Shown here: one piece after another, positions 40,811-50,290 of the stretch
How the letters are laid out: each line of letters starts with the position of its first letter
Numbering within the stretch: position 1 is the stretch's first letter
Assembly: GCF_035605935.1 (NCBI RefSeq)
Contig: NZ_DATNGK010000203.1
Coordinates: 6,310 to 70,309 of the forward strand
Reading direction: 5' to 3'
Source of the DNA: Actinocrinis sp035605935
GTDB lineage: Bacteria; Actinomycetota; Actinomycetes; Streptomycetales; Catenulisporaceae
Length of the DNA stretch: 64,000 bases
Program-made: the position numbers and the translations under genes
Notes under the pieces: generated by a model
Databases searched by the model: none
Seen by the model: only the letters and a program-made list of their open reading frames with translations
Told to the model about the DNA's origin: nothing

Positions 40811-41839
40811 ATGAGCAGACACGTCGTGGCCGTCGCGGTGACCGACGGCGCTCCGGTCTTCGAACTCGCGGTGCCGTGCGAGGTGTTCGGGATCGACCGC
40901 AGCGACCTGGTCGACCCGTGGTACGAGCTGCGCCTGTGCGCCGCCGAGCCCGGCCCGGTGCGGGTGGCGAGCGGACTGCAGGTCCCGGCGCCGCACTCGT
41001 TGGACGAGTTGGTCGCCGCGGACACCGTGATCGTGGGCGCCTGCTCGCGCCAGATTCGGCTGGCGCCACCTGCTGACCTCGTCGATGCGGTACGCGCCGC
41101 GTACGAGAAGGGCCGGCGAATCGTCGCGCTGTGCACAGGCGCTTATATCCTCGCCGCCGCCGGGCTGCTGGACGGCCGCCGCGCGACGCTGCACTGGATG
41201 AACAGCGCGGATGTCGCCGGGCGCTTCCCGGGCGTCGAGTTCGACACCCGCGCGCTGTACATCGACGACGGCGACATCCTCACCTCGGCCGGCACCGGCG
41301 CCACGATCGACCTGTGCCTGCATGTCGTACGGTCCGATCACGGCGCCGCCGTCGCCAACGAGGTCGCGCGCCGGATGGTGGTGCCGCCGCATCGCGAGGG
41401 CGGGCAGACGCAGTACACGACCCCGCTCCCCCGGCCCCGGCTCGCGTCCGAGCGGATCGACAGCCTCGCTCCCATACTCGAGTGGGCTCGGGCGCGGCTG
41501 CACGAGCCGCTGACCGTTCCACGGCTGGCCCGGCGCGCGCACCTGAGCGAACGCACGTTCGCCCGGCGTTTCCACGACCATCTCGGTACGACGCCGTTGC
41601 AGTGGCTGCTTCAGGAGCGGGTCCGGCTCGCCCAAGAACTGCTGGAAACCACGGAGGAGACGGTGGAGAGCATCGCGGCGCGGGCCGGTTTCGGCACCGG
41701 CGCGAACCTGCGTCACCACTTTCGGCGCGTCACCAGCGTCTCGCCGCACAACTACCGGCAGGCGTTTCGCCGCCGCGAGCCGTCGATCGGAGGTGTCGAG
41801 AGAGGGAACGAAACAGCGAATGCGCAGATTCAGCGGTAG
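40811..41839 (+). CDS. GlxA-family transcriptional regulator (DJ-1/PfpI plus AraC helix-turn-helix)
   Basis: A 342-residue regulator. The N-terminal DJ-1/PfpI-like domain (residues 1 to about 190) contains VAVAVTDGAPVFELAVPCEVF and RIVALCTGAYILAAAGLLDG. The C-terminal AraC domain has two helix-turn-helix units (LTVPRLARRAHLSERTFARR and VESIAARAGFGTGANLRHHF). Family members sense diverse metabolites and control neighbouring transporters or catabolic genes. Here the divergent amino-acid permease is the obvious target. Confidence 0.9.
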   Translation: MSRHVVAVAVTDGAPVFELAVPCEVFGIDRSDLVDPWYELRLCAAEPGPVRVASGLQVPAPHSLDELVAADTVIVGACSRQIRLAPPADLVDAVRAAYEKGRRIVALCTGAYILAAAGLLDGRRATLHWMNSADVAGRFPGVEFDTRALYIDDGDILTSAGTGATIDLCLHVVRSDHGAAVANEVARRMVVPPHREGGQTQYTTPLPRPRLASERIDSLAPILEWARARLHEPLTVPRLARRAHLSERTFARRFHDHLGTTPLQWLLQERVRLAQELLETTEETVESIAARAGFGTGANLRHHFRRVTSVSPHNYRQAFRRREPSIGGVERGNETANAQIQR

Positions 41840-41951
41840 GTTCGACCCGAGTGGCCGGGATGTGCAGCGGGCTCTCGGCGATGGCGTTATGCGAAGCACT
41901 GCGGCCCCCGGCCGCGCCGAGTGAGTCGCGGTGGACGGAAGGGCGTAGGCC

Positions 41952-44900
41952 GTGGTGGCGGACGCGAGGGACGCGCACACGCCGGGGATGGACGCACTCC
42001 CGGCCGACTTGGCTGCCGCTGTCGCACTAGGTGGCGAGGTGGGCGCGTATTTCGCGGGCTTCGACTGGGCCAGCCATCCACTCGGAGCGCCCGCGACCTG
42101 GCCGCCGGAGTGGCGCTCGGCCGTGGCCGTCGCGCTGGCATCACGATTTCCCGTCATAGTGTGGCTCGGACCGCAGCTGAATATCGTCTACAACGACGGT
42201 TACGCCCCGTTCCTCGACCGCAAGCATCCGGCGGCGCTGGGCAAGGCCGGGCGCCAGGTGTGGGTGGAAATCTGGGACCAGATCAGCCCGATGCTGGCCG
42301 GGGTGATGGCCACCGGCAAGGCGACCTGGTCCGACGATCTGATGCTCGCCCTGGTTACCGACGGCGTTCCCCGCGAGCGTTATTTCACCTTCACCTACAG
42401 CCCGATCTTCGCAGAAAACGGAACGGTCAGCGGCATCTTCTGCCCGGTTTCCGAGACCACCGAACGAGTTCTCGGCGAACGCCGACTGCGGTTGCTGACC
42501 ACCGTGGCCGCAGAACTCTTACACACCCGGACCGTGGCGCAGGCCGTGGACGGGGTGGCGCAAGTGTGTGACGGTACGCATCCCGACCTGCCGTTCATCG
42601 CGATGTATGTAAGCAGCGACGGCAAACCGGCGACACTTGCTGGAGCCAGCGCTCCGGTACGCCACCGGCTACCGCGATCACTTGCCGCATTGCTGCCCCA
42701 GAACACGGAACTCGGCGCCGGGCAGACACTGATGCTCGACGTGCGGGACCGGCTGGAGTCGTTGGCCGCGGACATCGAGACCGGAGGTCCGACGCAGGCG
42801 CTCTTGCTGCCGCTGGCCGCCGGGCAGGCGGGTGCCCGTGACGGCGCGCTGCTGTTCGGGCTCAACCCGGATCGTCCGCTGGACGACCAGTACCAGGGCT
42901 TTTGCCGGCTGCTCGCGGACCAGATCGCGGCGGCGTTCGCCAGCGCGGGCTCCTTCGAGCTGGAGCGGCGGCGCGCTGACGCGCTGGCCCAGCTGGACCA
43001 TGCCAAGACAGTGTTCCTGACGAACGTCAGCCACGAGTTCCGCACCCCGCTGACCCTGCTGCTCGGCCCGCTGGAGGACGCGATCGCCGCCGAGAACGCG
43101 GCGCCGCAGCGCGAGCGCCTGGAAACCGCGCGGCGCAACGCCGCCCGGCTGCTGCGCCTGGTCAACTCGCTGCTGGAGTTCGCGCGTACCGAGGCCGGCC
43201 GGGCCGACCCCAAGCCGGTGCGCACCGATCTCGGGGCGCTGACCGCGCAGATCGCCTCCTGCTTCGCCGAGCTGTGCGAGCGCGCCGGGATCGAGCTCGT
43301 GCTCGACTGCGCTCCGGCTCCGGCCGAGGTTGACCCGCAGATGTGGGAGACGATCGTGCTCAATCTGCTGTCCAACGCGGTCAAGTTCACCTTCAGCGGC
43401 TCGATCACGGTACGCGTGGACTGCCCGGATCAGGACACGATCGACGTCAGCGTGTCGGACACCGGGACCGGCATCGCGGCCGAGGACCAGGAGCACCTGT
43501 TCGAGCGCTTCTATCAGGCTCGCAATCCACGCGCCCGCAGCATGGAGGGCAGCGGCATCGGGTTGTCGCTGGTGCGCAGCCTGGTGGAGTTGCACGGCGG
43601 CACGATCTCGCTCGAGAGCGTCATGGAGCGCGGCACTTGCGTGCACATCCGACTGCCGTCGGCCCGTCAAGTCGCCGAGCGCGCGCCGCAACAGCCCTCG
43701 CGGGACGCCGCGTCTGGCGCGTCCGACCCGCGGACCGCAACCAGCCCGCTCTCACCGGTCGCGACGGCCTACGTGGCCGAGGCGATGCAATGGCTTGATT
43801 CGGCGCCGGCATCAGACGACGACCAAGATCGCGATCACGACGCGCCAGCGCACCAGCCGCTCGTCCTGATCGTCGACGACAACGCCGACATGCGCCGCCA
43901 CCTCGAGCGAGTCTGTTCGGCGCGCTGGCGAGTGGCGTCGGCGAGTGACGGGGAGAGCGCGCTGCAGGCAATGCGCAAGCGGCGTCCGGACGTCGTGGTC
44001 ACCGACGTGATGATGCCGACGCTCGACGGGCTCGGCCTGGTCGCCGCGATGCGCAAGGACCCGCGACTTGCCGCTGTACCAGTTCTGATGCTCTCCGCTC
44101 GCGCGGGCGTCGAGGCTGCCGGCGCCGGCCTGGCCGCGGGCGCAGACGACTATCTGCCGAAACCGTTCAGTTCGATCGACCTGGTGAACCGGATCGCCGC
44201 GCGCCTGAACGCCGACGCCCGCGAGCACGAGCGGCGGGAACTCGATCGGGCTCGGGCGCGCCGTGCCGCGGCGCTGGCCGAGTTCGCCGCGGCGGTGAGC
44301 GCCGCCGGCTCGGTCGCCCAGCTGGTCGAGGCGCTGCTGGCCAGCCCGGCCGGCCTGGGCGCCTCGGTGGCGGCGCTGGGAGTGCTGGATCCCGATTCCG
44401 GTGCGATCCGAAACGCATTCGAGGGCGACATCCCGCCCGAGCTGCGTGAGCGCTACCACGTCATCGCCGCGGACTCCCCAGTCCCACTCGCCACCGTGAT
44501 CCGATCGGCTCAGCCGATGATCATCACGGACACGCATGAACTCGACACGCAGTTCGCCGAGGTGGTACGCGACAGCGAACTGTTCACCCGCGCGGCACTG
44601 GTCTACCCGCTGCGCGATCGGGTCGGCTCGGTGATCGGGTCGATGTTCCTGGCGTGGCCGCAGCCGCGCGACTTCACGCCCGAGGAGCTTGATCTGGTCG
44701 AGCGGGCGGTGGTCGGCGCGGGACAGGCGCTGGAACGCATCGACGCGGCGGAACGGGAGCATCGCATCGCCGCCGGGTTCCAGGAGCACCAACTCGACCT
44801 CGACCGCCGCTCGCGGGCGGGTGTGCTCGGCGCGGTTTACCAGCCTGCCGCGGAGATGATGCGGGTGGGCGGCGACTGGTATCTGGTCGCGCCGCTGCTG

Positions 44901-45902
44901 GACGAGCACCGGCTCGCCGTCTCGGTCGGCGACGCGGTCGGCCACGGGTTGCCGGCGGCGACGGTGATGAGCCGGCTGCGCAGTGCCGCTGCGGCGGCGA
45001 CGCTCACCGAGCCGGCCCCCGATTTCGTGCTCGATCTGCTGGAACGGTACGCGGCCAGTGTCCCGGGAGCGGAGTGCACGACTGTCGCTTACGCCGTGGT
45101 CGACAGCGAAGCCGGAGTGATCGATTATGCGTGCGCCGGGCACCCGTACCCGCTGCTGGTGACCGAATCCGGCGAGGCTCGCTACCTCGTCGACGGTCGT
45201 CGGCCGCCCCTCACGGTCGGGCGCGGCGACGCGGCGAGGGCGCTGGGACGAGATGAGCTTCCGCCCGGCTCTTTGCTGCTGCTGTACACCGACGGCCTGA
45301 TCGAACGGCCCGGTGAAAGCCTCGACGAAGGGTTCGACCGCTTGCTGGCGGCCGCGACACCGCTATGCCATCAGGCAGTTGACGCGGTGTGCACGCAACT
45401 GCTGGAGGCGATGGTGCCGCCAGGCGGCTACCGCGACGACGTCGCGCTGCTGGCGCTGCGCCCTGCGGGCGTGACGCCGACCAGTTTCGTCACCGCGCAG
45501 CCCGCCGATCCCGCGGCGGTGCCTGAGCTTCGGGCCCGGCTGCGCACTTGGCTCGATGATCTGAATCTGCCCGGAACGCTGAGCCACGACGTGCTGCTCA
45601 CGGTATGCGAGGCGGTGAACAACGCGATCGAGCACGGCACCCGGGCCGATCCGCGCCAGTGCGTGTCGGTGGAGGTCTTCGCCGAACCGGATTCGATCTG
45701 TGCTTCAGTCAGCGATCCGGGGCAGTGGGCCCCCGACACTACGACCGGCCGCCCGGCCGAGGGCGGTGCCGGCCTAACGCTGATCTACGGCCTGAGCGAC
45801 AGCGTGGAGATCGCGCGAGCGGCGCGGGGCACCCGTGTGACGATGCATCATCGCCGCCGCCGTGCCCCGGCGGCCCGGCCGGCGGTCGGAGCACGCCGAT
45901 GA
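41952..45902 (+). CDS. Multidomain hybrid sensor kinase / response regulator / PP2C phosphatase / RsbW-like kinase
   Basis: A 1316-residue soluble signalling protein (GTG start, GGAAGGG upstream). Domains in order: PAS-like (about 35-175), GAF-like (180-335), HisKA with phospho-acceptor His361 (NVSHEFRTPLT), HATPase (about 465-575, DTGTGIAAED and GSGIGLSLV), receiver (about 637-755, Asp685 in VVTDVMMP, Lys in PKPF), GAF (770-935), PP2C SpoIIE phosphatase (about 955-1165, metal Asp975 and Asp994 in GGDWY and GDAVGHG), and a C-terminal RsbW-type HATPase (about 1185-1305, EAVNNAIEHG with Asn1223). It overlaps the downstream STAS gene by 4 bp, so that protein is the likely target of its phosphatase and kinase ends. 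It probably links a cytosolic signal to sigma-factor partner switching. Confidence 0.9.
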   Translation: MVADARDAHTPGMDALPADLAAAVALGGEVGAYFAGFDWASHPLGAPATWPPEWRSAVAVALASRFPVIVWLGPQLNIVYNDGYAPFLDRKHPAALGKAGRQVWVEIWDQISPMLAGVMATGKATWSDDLMLALVTDGVPRERYFTFTYSPIFAENGTVSGIFCPVSETTERVLGERRLRLLTTVAAELLHTRTVAQAVDGVAQVCDGTHPDLPFIAMYVSSDGKPATLAGASAPVRHRLPRSLAALLPQNTELGAGQTLMLDVRDRLESLAADIETGGPTQALLLPLAAGQAGARDGALLFGLNPDRPLDDQYQGFCRLLADQIAAAFASAGSFELERRRADALAQLDHAKTVFLTNVSHEFRTPLTLLLGPLEDAIAAENAAPQRERLETARRNAARLLRLVNSLLEFARTEAGRADPKPVRTDLGALTAQIASCFAELCERAGIELVLDCAPAPAEVDPQMWETIVLNLLSNAVKFTFSGSITVRVDCPDQDTIDVSVSDTGTGIAAEDQEHLFERFYQARNPRARSMEGSGIGLSLVRSLVELHGGTISLESVMERGTCVHIRLPSARQVAERAPQQPSRDAASGASDPRTATSPLSPVATAYVAEAMQWLDSAPASDDDQDRDHDAPAHQPLVLIVDDNADMRRHLERVCSARWRVASASDGESALQAMRKRRPDVVVTDVMMPTLDGLGLVAAMRKDPRLAAVPVLMLSARAGVEAAGAGLAAGADDYLPKPFSSIDLVNRIAARLNADAREHERRELDRARARRAAALAEFAAAVSAAGSVAQLVEALLASPAGLGASVAALGVLDPDSGAIRNAFEGDIPPELRERYHVIAADSPVPLATVIRSAQPMIITDTHELDTQFAEVVRDSELFTRAALVYPLRDRVGSVIGSMFLAWPQPRDFTPEELDLVERAVVGAGQALERIDAAEREHRIAAGFQEHQLDLDRRSRAGVLGAVYQPAAEMMRVGGDWYLVAPLLDEHRLAVSVGDAVGHGLPAATVMSRLRSAAAAATLTEPAPDFVLDLLERYAASVPGAECTTVAYAVVDSEAGVIDYACAGHPYPLLVTESGEARYLVDGRRPPLTVGRGDAARALGRDELPPGSLLLLYTDGLIERPGESLDEGFDRLLAAATPLCHQAVDAVCTQLLEAMVPPGGYRDDVALLALRPAGVTPTSFVTAQPADPAAVPELRARLRTWLDDLNLPGTLSHDVLLTVCEAVNNAIEHGTRADPRQCVSVEVFAEPDSICASVSDPGQWAPDTTTGRPAEGGAGLTLIYGLSDSVEIARAARGTRVTMHHRRRRAPAARPAVGARR

Positions 45903-46258
45903 CCGCGGCGAATTTCACGCTCAAGACCTCGCAGGCCGACCTCGGTCCGGCGATGGTGGCCGTTACCGGCGAAGTCGACGCCACCAACGCCGCCCGTTTC
46001 ACCGCCGCCGTGGAAGACGTCGCCACCGAGCAGCCGACGGTGCTAGATCTCAGTGACCTGCTTTACCTGGACAGCGCCGGTTTCGCCGCCCTGCACCGGA
46101 TCGTGGCCGGTCACGCGGTCGCCATCGCGCTGCCCGCGCACAGTCCGCTGCGTAAGGCTGCTGTTTTGATGGGCCTACCGCATCATGACAACGCAGAGGA
46201 TGCCGCAGCGACGCTGGATTCGGGCGCTGCGGGCGGCGGCCGGCGCAACGGCGGCTAG
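45899..46258 (+). CDS. STAS-domain anti-sigma factor antagonist (cognate of the hybrid kinase)
   Basis: A 119-residue RsbV-like protein whose ATG overlaps the stop of the multidomain kinase (ATGA). GEVDATNAARFTAAVEDV and the phospho-loop LYLDSAGFAAL (Ser59) define it. Tight coupling suggests that its phosphorylation state is set by the upstream protein's RsbW-like and PP2C domains. Its stop overlaps the convergent RsbW-like gene's stop within 4 bp. Confidence 0.87.
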   Translation: MTAANFTLKTSQADLGPAMVAVTGEVDATNAARFTAAVEDVATEQPTVLDLSDLLYLDSAGFAALHRIVAGHAVAIALPAHSPLRKAAVLMGLPHHDNAEDAAATLDSGAAGGGRRNGG

Positions 46259-46737
46259 CGCGCTGCTGATCGATCGTCCGCGGACGCGGCCGGGGACTGC
46301 GCCGATTGCGCGGGTCCGGCCGGCCACTTCTGCGAGGCCGCGGTCGGCGGGCGCTCAATCGTCACGGCGACCGTCTTGCCGTTGGCGTGGGTCACGGTTT
46401 CCACCCGCCCCGCCAAGCCGTTGAGCACACGCAGTCCGACGCCGCCGCCCCCGAGCAGGTCGGCCGGGCGCGGGGCCGGTGTGGTGGCGCTCGTGTCGCT
46501 GACCGCGACCGTGAGACACCGCCCGTCGTCGCTCAGCGTCAGATCGAACGGTCCTGGCGCGTGGCGCACCGCGTTGGTGACCAGTTCGCTGACCGCCAGC
46601 AGCGCGTCATGCAGCACCGACTGCTCCAGCGGCGGGTTGCATCTCGCGAGGAACTCGCGGGCCAGGTCGCGCGCGTGCGTGATGCTCGCCGCGTTCCCGT
46701 CCAGGGAGTGCCGCGTTCGCGCCGCGTCGTCGTTCAT
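46255..46737 (-). CDS. RsbW-like ATP-binding anti-sigma factor kinase
   Basis: A 160-residue GHKL ATPase. The N-box is LLAVSELVTNAVRHAPG (Glu51, Asn55), and the G-box region is LLGGGGVGLRVLNGLAG. About 30 Ala/Ser/Gln-rich residues end the protein. Such free-standing kinases bind sigma factors or phosphorylate STAS proteins. It is convergent with the STAS gene and divergent from nothing recognisable. A second STAS gene lies 170 bp further right on the same strand and is probably upstream in the same or a related unit. Confidence 0.85.
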   Translation of the reverse strand: MNDDAARTRHSLDGNAASITHARDLAREFLARCNPPLEQSVLHDALLAVSELVTNAVRHAPGPFDLTLSDDGRCLTVAVSDTSATTPAPRPADLLGGGGVGLRVLNGLAGRVETVTHANGKTVAVTIERPPTAASQKWPAGPAQSAQSPAASADDRSAAR

Positions 46738-46907
46738 CTCGCATTCACCCCGTCCACGCTAGCGGCTCCGCACTGTTTGCGGTCTCCGCCAGACTGGCCC
46801 TTTCGGGCTTGCTGCCGTGCCCGGTCCACACGGCGCGTGCCCCGTCGCCGTTCAATCTGCAATACGCCGCTAAACCGCCGCATGTCCGCACGGTGATCAT
46901 CTGGTCT

Positions 46908-47255
46908 TCATTCAGACAGCGCCGCCTCGGTGTCGGGGAACACCTCGAGCACGCCGAGCGCGCCGGCCAATTCGATCACCCTGATCAGCGGGGCGGACGG
47001 CGCGGCCAGCCGGAACACCGCGCCCTGCGCCCGCGCGTCCCGGTTCGCCTGCAGGATCGCCAGCAGCCCGGCCGAGTCGCAGAAGGTCACCTCCGTGGCC
47101 TCCAGCACCACGGTGCCGCGCGCCACCAGCGGTAAAAGCACGGCGCGCAGCCGGTTGATCGAGGTGAAGTCCAGTTCCCCGGCGGCCTGCACGACCGTGG
47201 TGCCGTCGCGCGCGCCGCGCTGGACTCGCACGTCCAAAGGACGGGCCTCGGCCAT
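46908..47255 (-). CDS. STAS-domain anti-sigma factor antagonist
   Basis: A 115-residue RsbV-like protein with AAGGAGGAAAGG before the ATG. GELDFTSINRLRAVLLPL and EVTFCDSAGLLAILQANRDA, with Ser61 as phosphoacceptor, identify it. It lies upstream of the RsbW-like gene on the same strand, so the pair could form a classical antagonist/anti-sigma module; no sigma factor gene is seen nearby. Confidence 0.87.
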   Translation of the reverse strand: MAEARPLDVRVQRGARDGTTVVQAAGELDFTSINRLRAVLLPLVARGTVVLEATEVTFCDSAGLLAILQANRDARAQGAVFRLAAPSAPLIRVIELAGALGVLEVFPDTEAALSE

Positions 47256-47381
47256 GCCGCCTTTCCTCCTTGCCCGAGCTGCCTGGGCTCGCGGTCCATC
47301 GTAGCCAGTGACGCCACTGCGTGTGATCGCAGCGGCACCCGCTTACCCCGCAAACCCGCGCGCAGTCCTACGCTTCGAATC

Positions 47382-48701
47382 GTGAAAGCAGAGCAGCGAT
47401 ATCTGAACCTGAACGTGTACCTGCGCAACTCCGGTTATCACGAGTCCGCTTGGCGGGTATCGTCCCTCGATCCGGCAGTGGTGCTCGACCCAGGCCACTA
47501 CGTCGGTCTCGCTCGCACCGCCGAGCGCGGCGTGCTGGATTCGATCTTCCTGCCGGACAGTCCGGGGGTGGCCGAGTTCCGTTCCGAATATCTGCCTGGA
47601 GCCGGTCTCGACCCGGTTCAGCTGCTCTCGGCGGTCGCCATGGCCACCGAGCAGATCGGTTTGATTTCTACGGTCTCGACGACGTACAGCTTCCCGTGGG
47701 ACGTCGCACGCCGCTTGGCCACACTGGACTTCCTGAGCCACGGCCGGGCCGGGTGGAACATCGTGACCACCGTCGAGCCCGCGGCCGCCGGGAATTTCGG
47801 CGACCAGCCGCACCCGCCGACCGCGGACCGGTACCGGCGCGCCGACGAGTTCGTGGAGGTGGTGCTCAAGCTCTGGGACGCCTGGGACGACGACGCGGCG
47901 CCGATGTCGAAACAGACCGGCGTGTGGGCGGACCCGGCGAAGCTGCATCCGCCGCGGCACCAGGGCGAGCGCTTCCAGGTCTCCAGCTACCTGCCTTTCC
48001 CCCGCTCCCCGCAAGGGCATCCGTTCCTGACGCAGGCGGGCTCCTCCCCCGACGGCGTGGCGCTGGCCGCCAAGTACGCGGACGCGGTTTTCACGCCGCA
48101 GAGCGATCCGGAAAGCTCCCGCGCCTTTCGCGAGCACCTGCGCGCGCAGGCGGCGGCCGCCGGACGCGACCCCGACCACATCAGGGTGCTGCCAGGCCTG
48201 TCCTTCCTGCTCGGCAGCAGCGACGCCGAGGCCGAAGCGCTCAAGCAGCGCCTTGAGGCGGCCGCGAGCGGCGAGTTCCGCTGGCGTAATCTGGCGAATC
48301 TCGCCGGGCTGGACTACCGCGGCATCGAGCCGGACGAGCCGTTCCCGGTCAGCCTGCTCGATTCCGCGCCGAAGACCAGCTTCGGCGCGTCGATCTACCA
48401 GATGGCCGCGCAGCGCCCGCAGAGTTTCCGCGAGGTGGCGCAGCGCCTTTCCGCGCTGCCCGGCGGTCTCGATTTCACCGGGACCCCGGAGGCGATGGCC
48501 GACCTGATCACAAACTGGTGGCAGGCGGGGGCGTCGGACGGGTTCACTCTCATGCCGAACGTGCTGCCCGACCAGCTCGACCTGTTCGTCGACCACGTCG
48601 TCCCGATCCTGCAACGCCGCGGCATCGCGCGCACCGAGTACGCCGGCCGTACGTTGCGTGACCATGTGGGCCTGCCGCGCCCGGTGGCAAGGAGAGAGTG
48701 A
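47382..48701 (+). CDS. NtaA/DmoA-type FMN-dependent monooxygenase (luciferase-like)
   Basis: A 439-residue flavin monooxygenase of the nitrilotriacetate monooxygenase/SnaA/DmoA subgroup. Markers include LARTAERGVLDSIFLPDSP, LSAVAMATEQIGLISTVSTT, RRLATLDFLSHGRAGWNIVT, the HQGERFQV turn, AGSSPDGVALAAKYADAVF, RVLPGLSFLLGSSDAEA and FTGTPEAMADLITNWWQAG. It uses reduced FMN from a separate reductase to oxidise small organic (often sulfur- or nitrogen-containing) substrates, not identifiable here. GTG start. The stop overlaps the GH43 start. Confidence 0.87.
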   Translation: MKAEQRYLNLNVYLRNSGYHESAWRVSSLDPAVVLDPGHYVGLARTAERGVLDSIFLPDSPGVAEFRSEYLPGAGLDPVQLLSAVAMATEQIGLISTVSTTYSFPWDVARRLATLDFLSHGRAGWNIVTTVEPAAAGNFGDQPHPPTADRYRRADEFVEVVLKLWDAWDDDAAPMSKQTGVWADPAKLHPPRHQGERFQVSSYLPFPRSPQGHPFLTQAGSSPDGVALAAKYADAVFTPQSDPESSRAFREHLRAQAAAAGRDPDHIRVLPGLSFLLGSSDAEAEALKQRLEAAASGEFRWRNLANLAGLDYRGIEPDEPFPVSLLDSAPKTSFGASIYQMAAQRPQSFREVAQRLSALPGGLDFTGTPEAMADLITNWWQAGASDGFTLMPNVLPDQLDLFVDHVVPILQRRGIARTEYAGRTLRDHVGLPRPVARRE

Positions 48702-50281
48702 CCGCGAAACGGTCTGGTTGCATATCGGGTTCGATTCTATGCTTGCGCCTCGTGCCTTCAGAGAAGATCAAGCGCAGCGACGTCGTCCAGACGGCGGCGC
48801 CGGCGAATCCCGTGGTCGCTGGGTTCTTTCCGGACCCGAGCGTGTGCCGGGTGGGCGATGACTACTACCTGGCGTGCTCCAGCTTCGAGTACTTCCCCGG
48901 CCTGCCGATCTTCCACAGCCGGGATCTGGTGCACTGGCGGCAGATCGGCAACGTACTGGACCGGCCGAGCCAGTTGGTCCTGCCGCAGAGCACGAACTCA
49001 TCCGGCGGGATCTACGCCCCGACGCTGCGGCACCACGACGGCCGGTTCCATCTGGTCGTGACGAACGTCAACGGCGGCGGCAATTTACTGGTGACCGCGA
49101 CCGATCCGGCGGGCCCCTGGTCCGAGCCGACCATGCTGCCCGGGGTGCCGGGTATCGACCCGGACCTGGCTTGGGACGAGGACGGCGTCTGCTGGTGCAC
49201 AGTGGCCGGGGTCGGGCAGGTGCGCCTGGACCTGGAGACCGGGAAGGTCGAGGGTGCGGCGCGCCGGATCTGGTCCGGCACGCCCGGGGCCAAGGCACCG
49301 GAGGCCCCGCACCTCTACCACATCGGCGGCTGGTGGTACCTGATGATCGCCGAGGGCGGCACGGAGCGCGGGCACGGGGTCTCGATCGCCCGTGGCCCGG
49401 CGCCGGACGGACCGTTCGAGCCCTGCCCGGCGAATCCGATCCTCAGCCACCGCAGCACCGATCATCCCATTCAGAACACCGGCCACGCGGACCTGGTGCA
49501 GGGCCCTGATGGTTCGTGGTGGATGGTGCTGCTAGGGGTGCGCCCGGGCGGCGGCACGCCGGGCTGGCACGTGCTGGGCCGCGAGACCTTCCTGGCTCCG
49601 GTCAGCTGGGTGGACGACTGGCCGGTGGTCGGCGAACTCTCCACCGAGCTGCCAGCCCTGCCCTGGCCGCTGCACCCCACTCCCGCCGAGCCGGTGCGCG
49701 ACGACTTCGACGGCGCTGAGCTGCATCCGCGGTGGGTCTCGCTGCGCCACCGGCCGGCCGAGCTGTGCACGACGAGCGAGCGGCCGGGTTGGCTCACGCT
49801 TCGCGCGAGCGGCGGGTCGCTGGACGATTTGAACGTGACGTTCGTCGGCCGTCGGCAGCAGCACTTTGACTGCCGAGTGCGTGCCCTGATCGACCCCTCC
49901 GAGGGCAGCGGCGGGCTCGCGGTGCGCCTGGACGAGCAGCATCACTACGAGATCGAGACGGCTGATGGTGCGGTGCGGGTGATCGCCCGGATCGGCCCGC
50001 TGCGCAGCGTCGTGGCGCAACGGGAGGTGCCGGCCGGCCCGGTGATCCTCGGCGTCGAGCCGCAGCGGCGCGAGACGCTGCACGACTCGCGCACCGGACC
50101 GGACACCGTGTCGCTCGGCGTCGTCGAGCCCGACGGCAGTTTCACGCCGCTCGCCACGCTGGACGGCAGATACCTGTCGACCGAGGTCGCCGGCGGTTTC
50201 ACCGGCCGCGTCATCGGGGTCTATGCCGCGGCCGGCACCGTGCACTTCGACTGGTTCGACTACGAGCCGGTCGAGCGCTGA
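48698..50281 (+). CDS. Glycoside hydrolase family 43 (beta-xylosidase / arabinofuranosidase-type)
   Basis: A 527-residue protein. The five-bladed catalytic domain begins FFPDPSVCRVGDDYYLACSS (Asp46 as base), with GIDPDLAWDEDG (Asp154) and the acid Glu202 in EAPHLYHIGG. A C-terminal beta-sandwich (from about residue 340) is typical of GH43 xylosidase groups. No signal peptide is clear, so an intracellular enzyme acting on imported oligosaccharides is likely. The GTG overlaps the preceding stop (GTGA) and AAGGAGAG precedes it. The first 20 residues look atypical, and an in-frame GTG at 48752 is an alternative. Confidence 0.88.
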   Translation: MTAKRSGCISGSILCLRLVPSEKIKRSDVVQTAAPANPVVAGFFPDPSVCRVGDDYYLACSSFEYFPGLPIFHSRDLVHWRQIGNVLDRPSQLVLPQSTNSSGGIYAPTLRHHDGRFHLVVTNVNGGGNLLVTATDPAGPWSEPTMLPGVPGIDPDLAWDEDGVCWCTVAGVGQVRLDLETGKVEGAARRIWSGTPGAKAPEAPHLYHIGGWWYLMIAEGGTERGHGVSIARGPAPDGPFEPCPANPILSHRSTDHPIQNTGHADLVQGPDGSWWMVLLGVRPGGGTPGWHVLGRETFLAPVSWVDDWPVVGELSTELPALPWPLHPTPAEPVRDDFDGAELHPRWVSLRHRPAELCTTSERPGWLTLRASGGSLDDLNVTFVGRRQQHFDCRVRALIDPSEGSGGLAVRLDEQHHYEIETADGAVRVIARIGPLRSVVAQREVPAGPVILGVEPQRRETLHDSRTGPDTVSLGVVEPDGSFTPLATLDGRYLSTEVAGGFTGRVIGVYAAAGTVHFDWFDYEPVER

Positions 50282-50290
50282 TCGATCAGC
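50277..50290. terminator. Palindrome spanning both stop codons of convergent genes
   Basis: GCTGATCGATCAGC is a perfect 14-bp palindrome. It contains the GH43 stop on the plus strand and the gnd stop on the minus strand. As RNA it folds to a short 5-bp stem with a TCGA loop, so termination would be weak. Confidence 0.35.
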
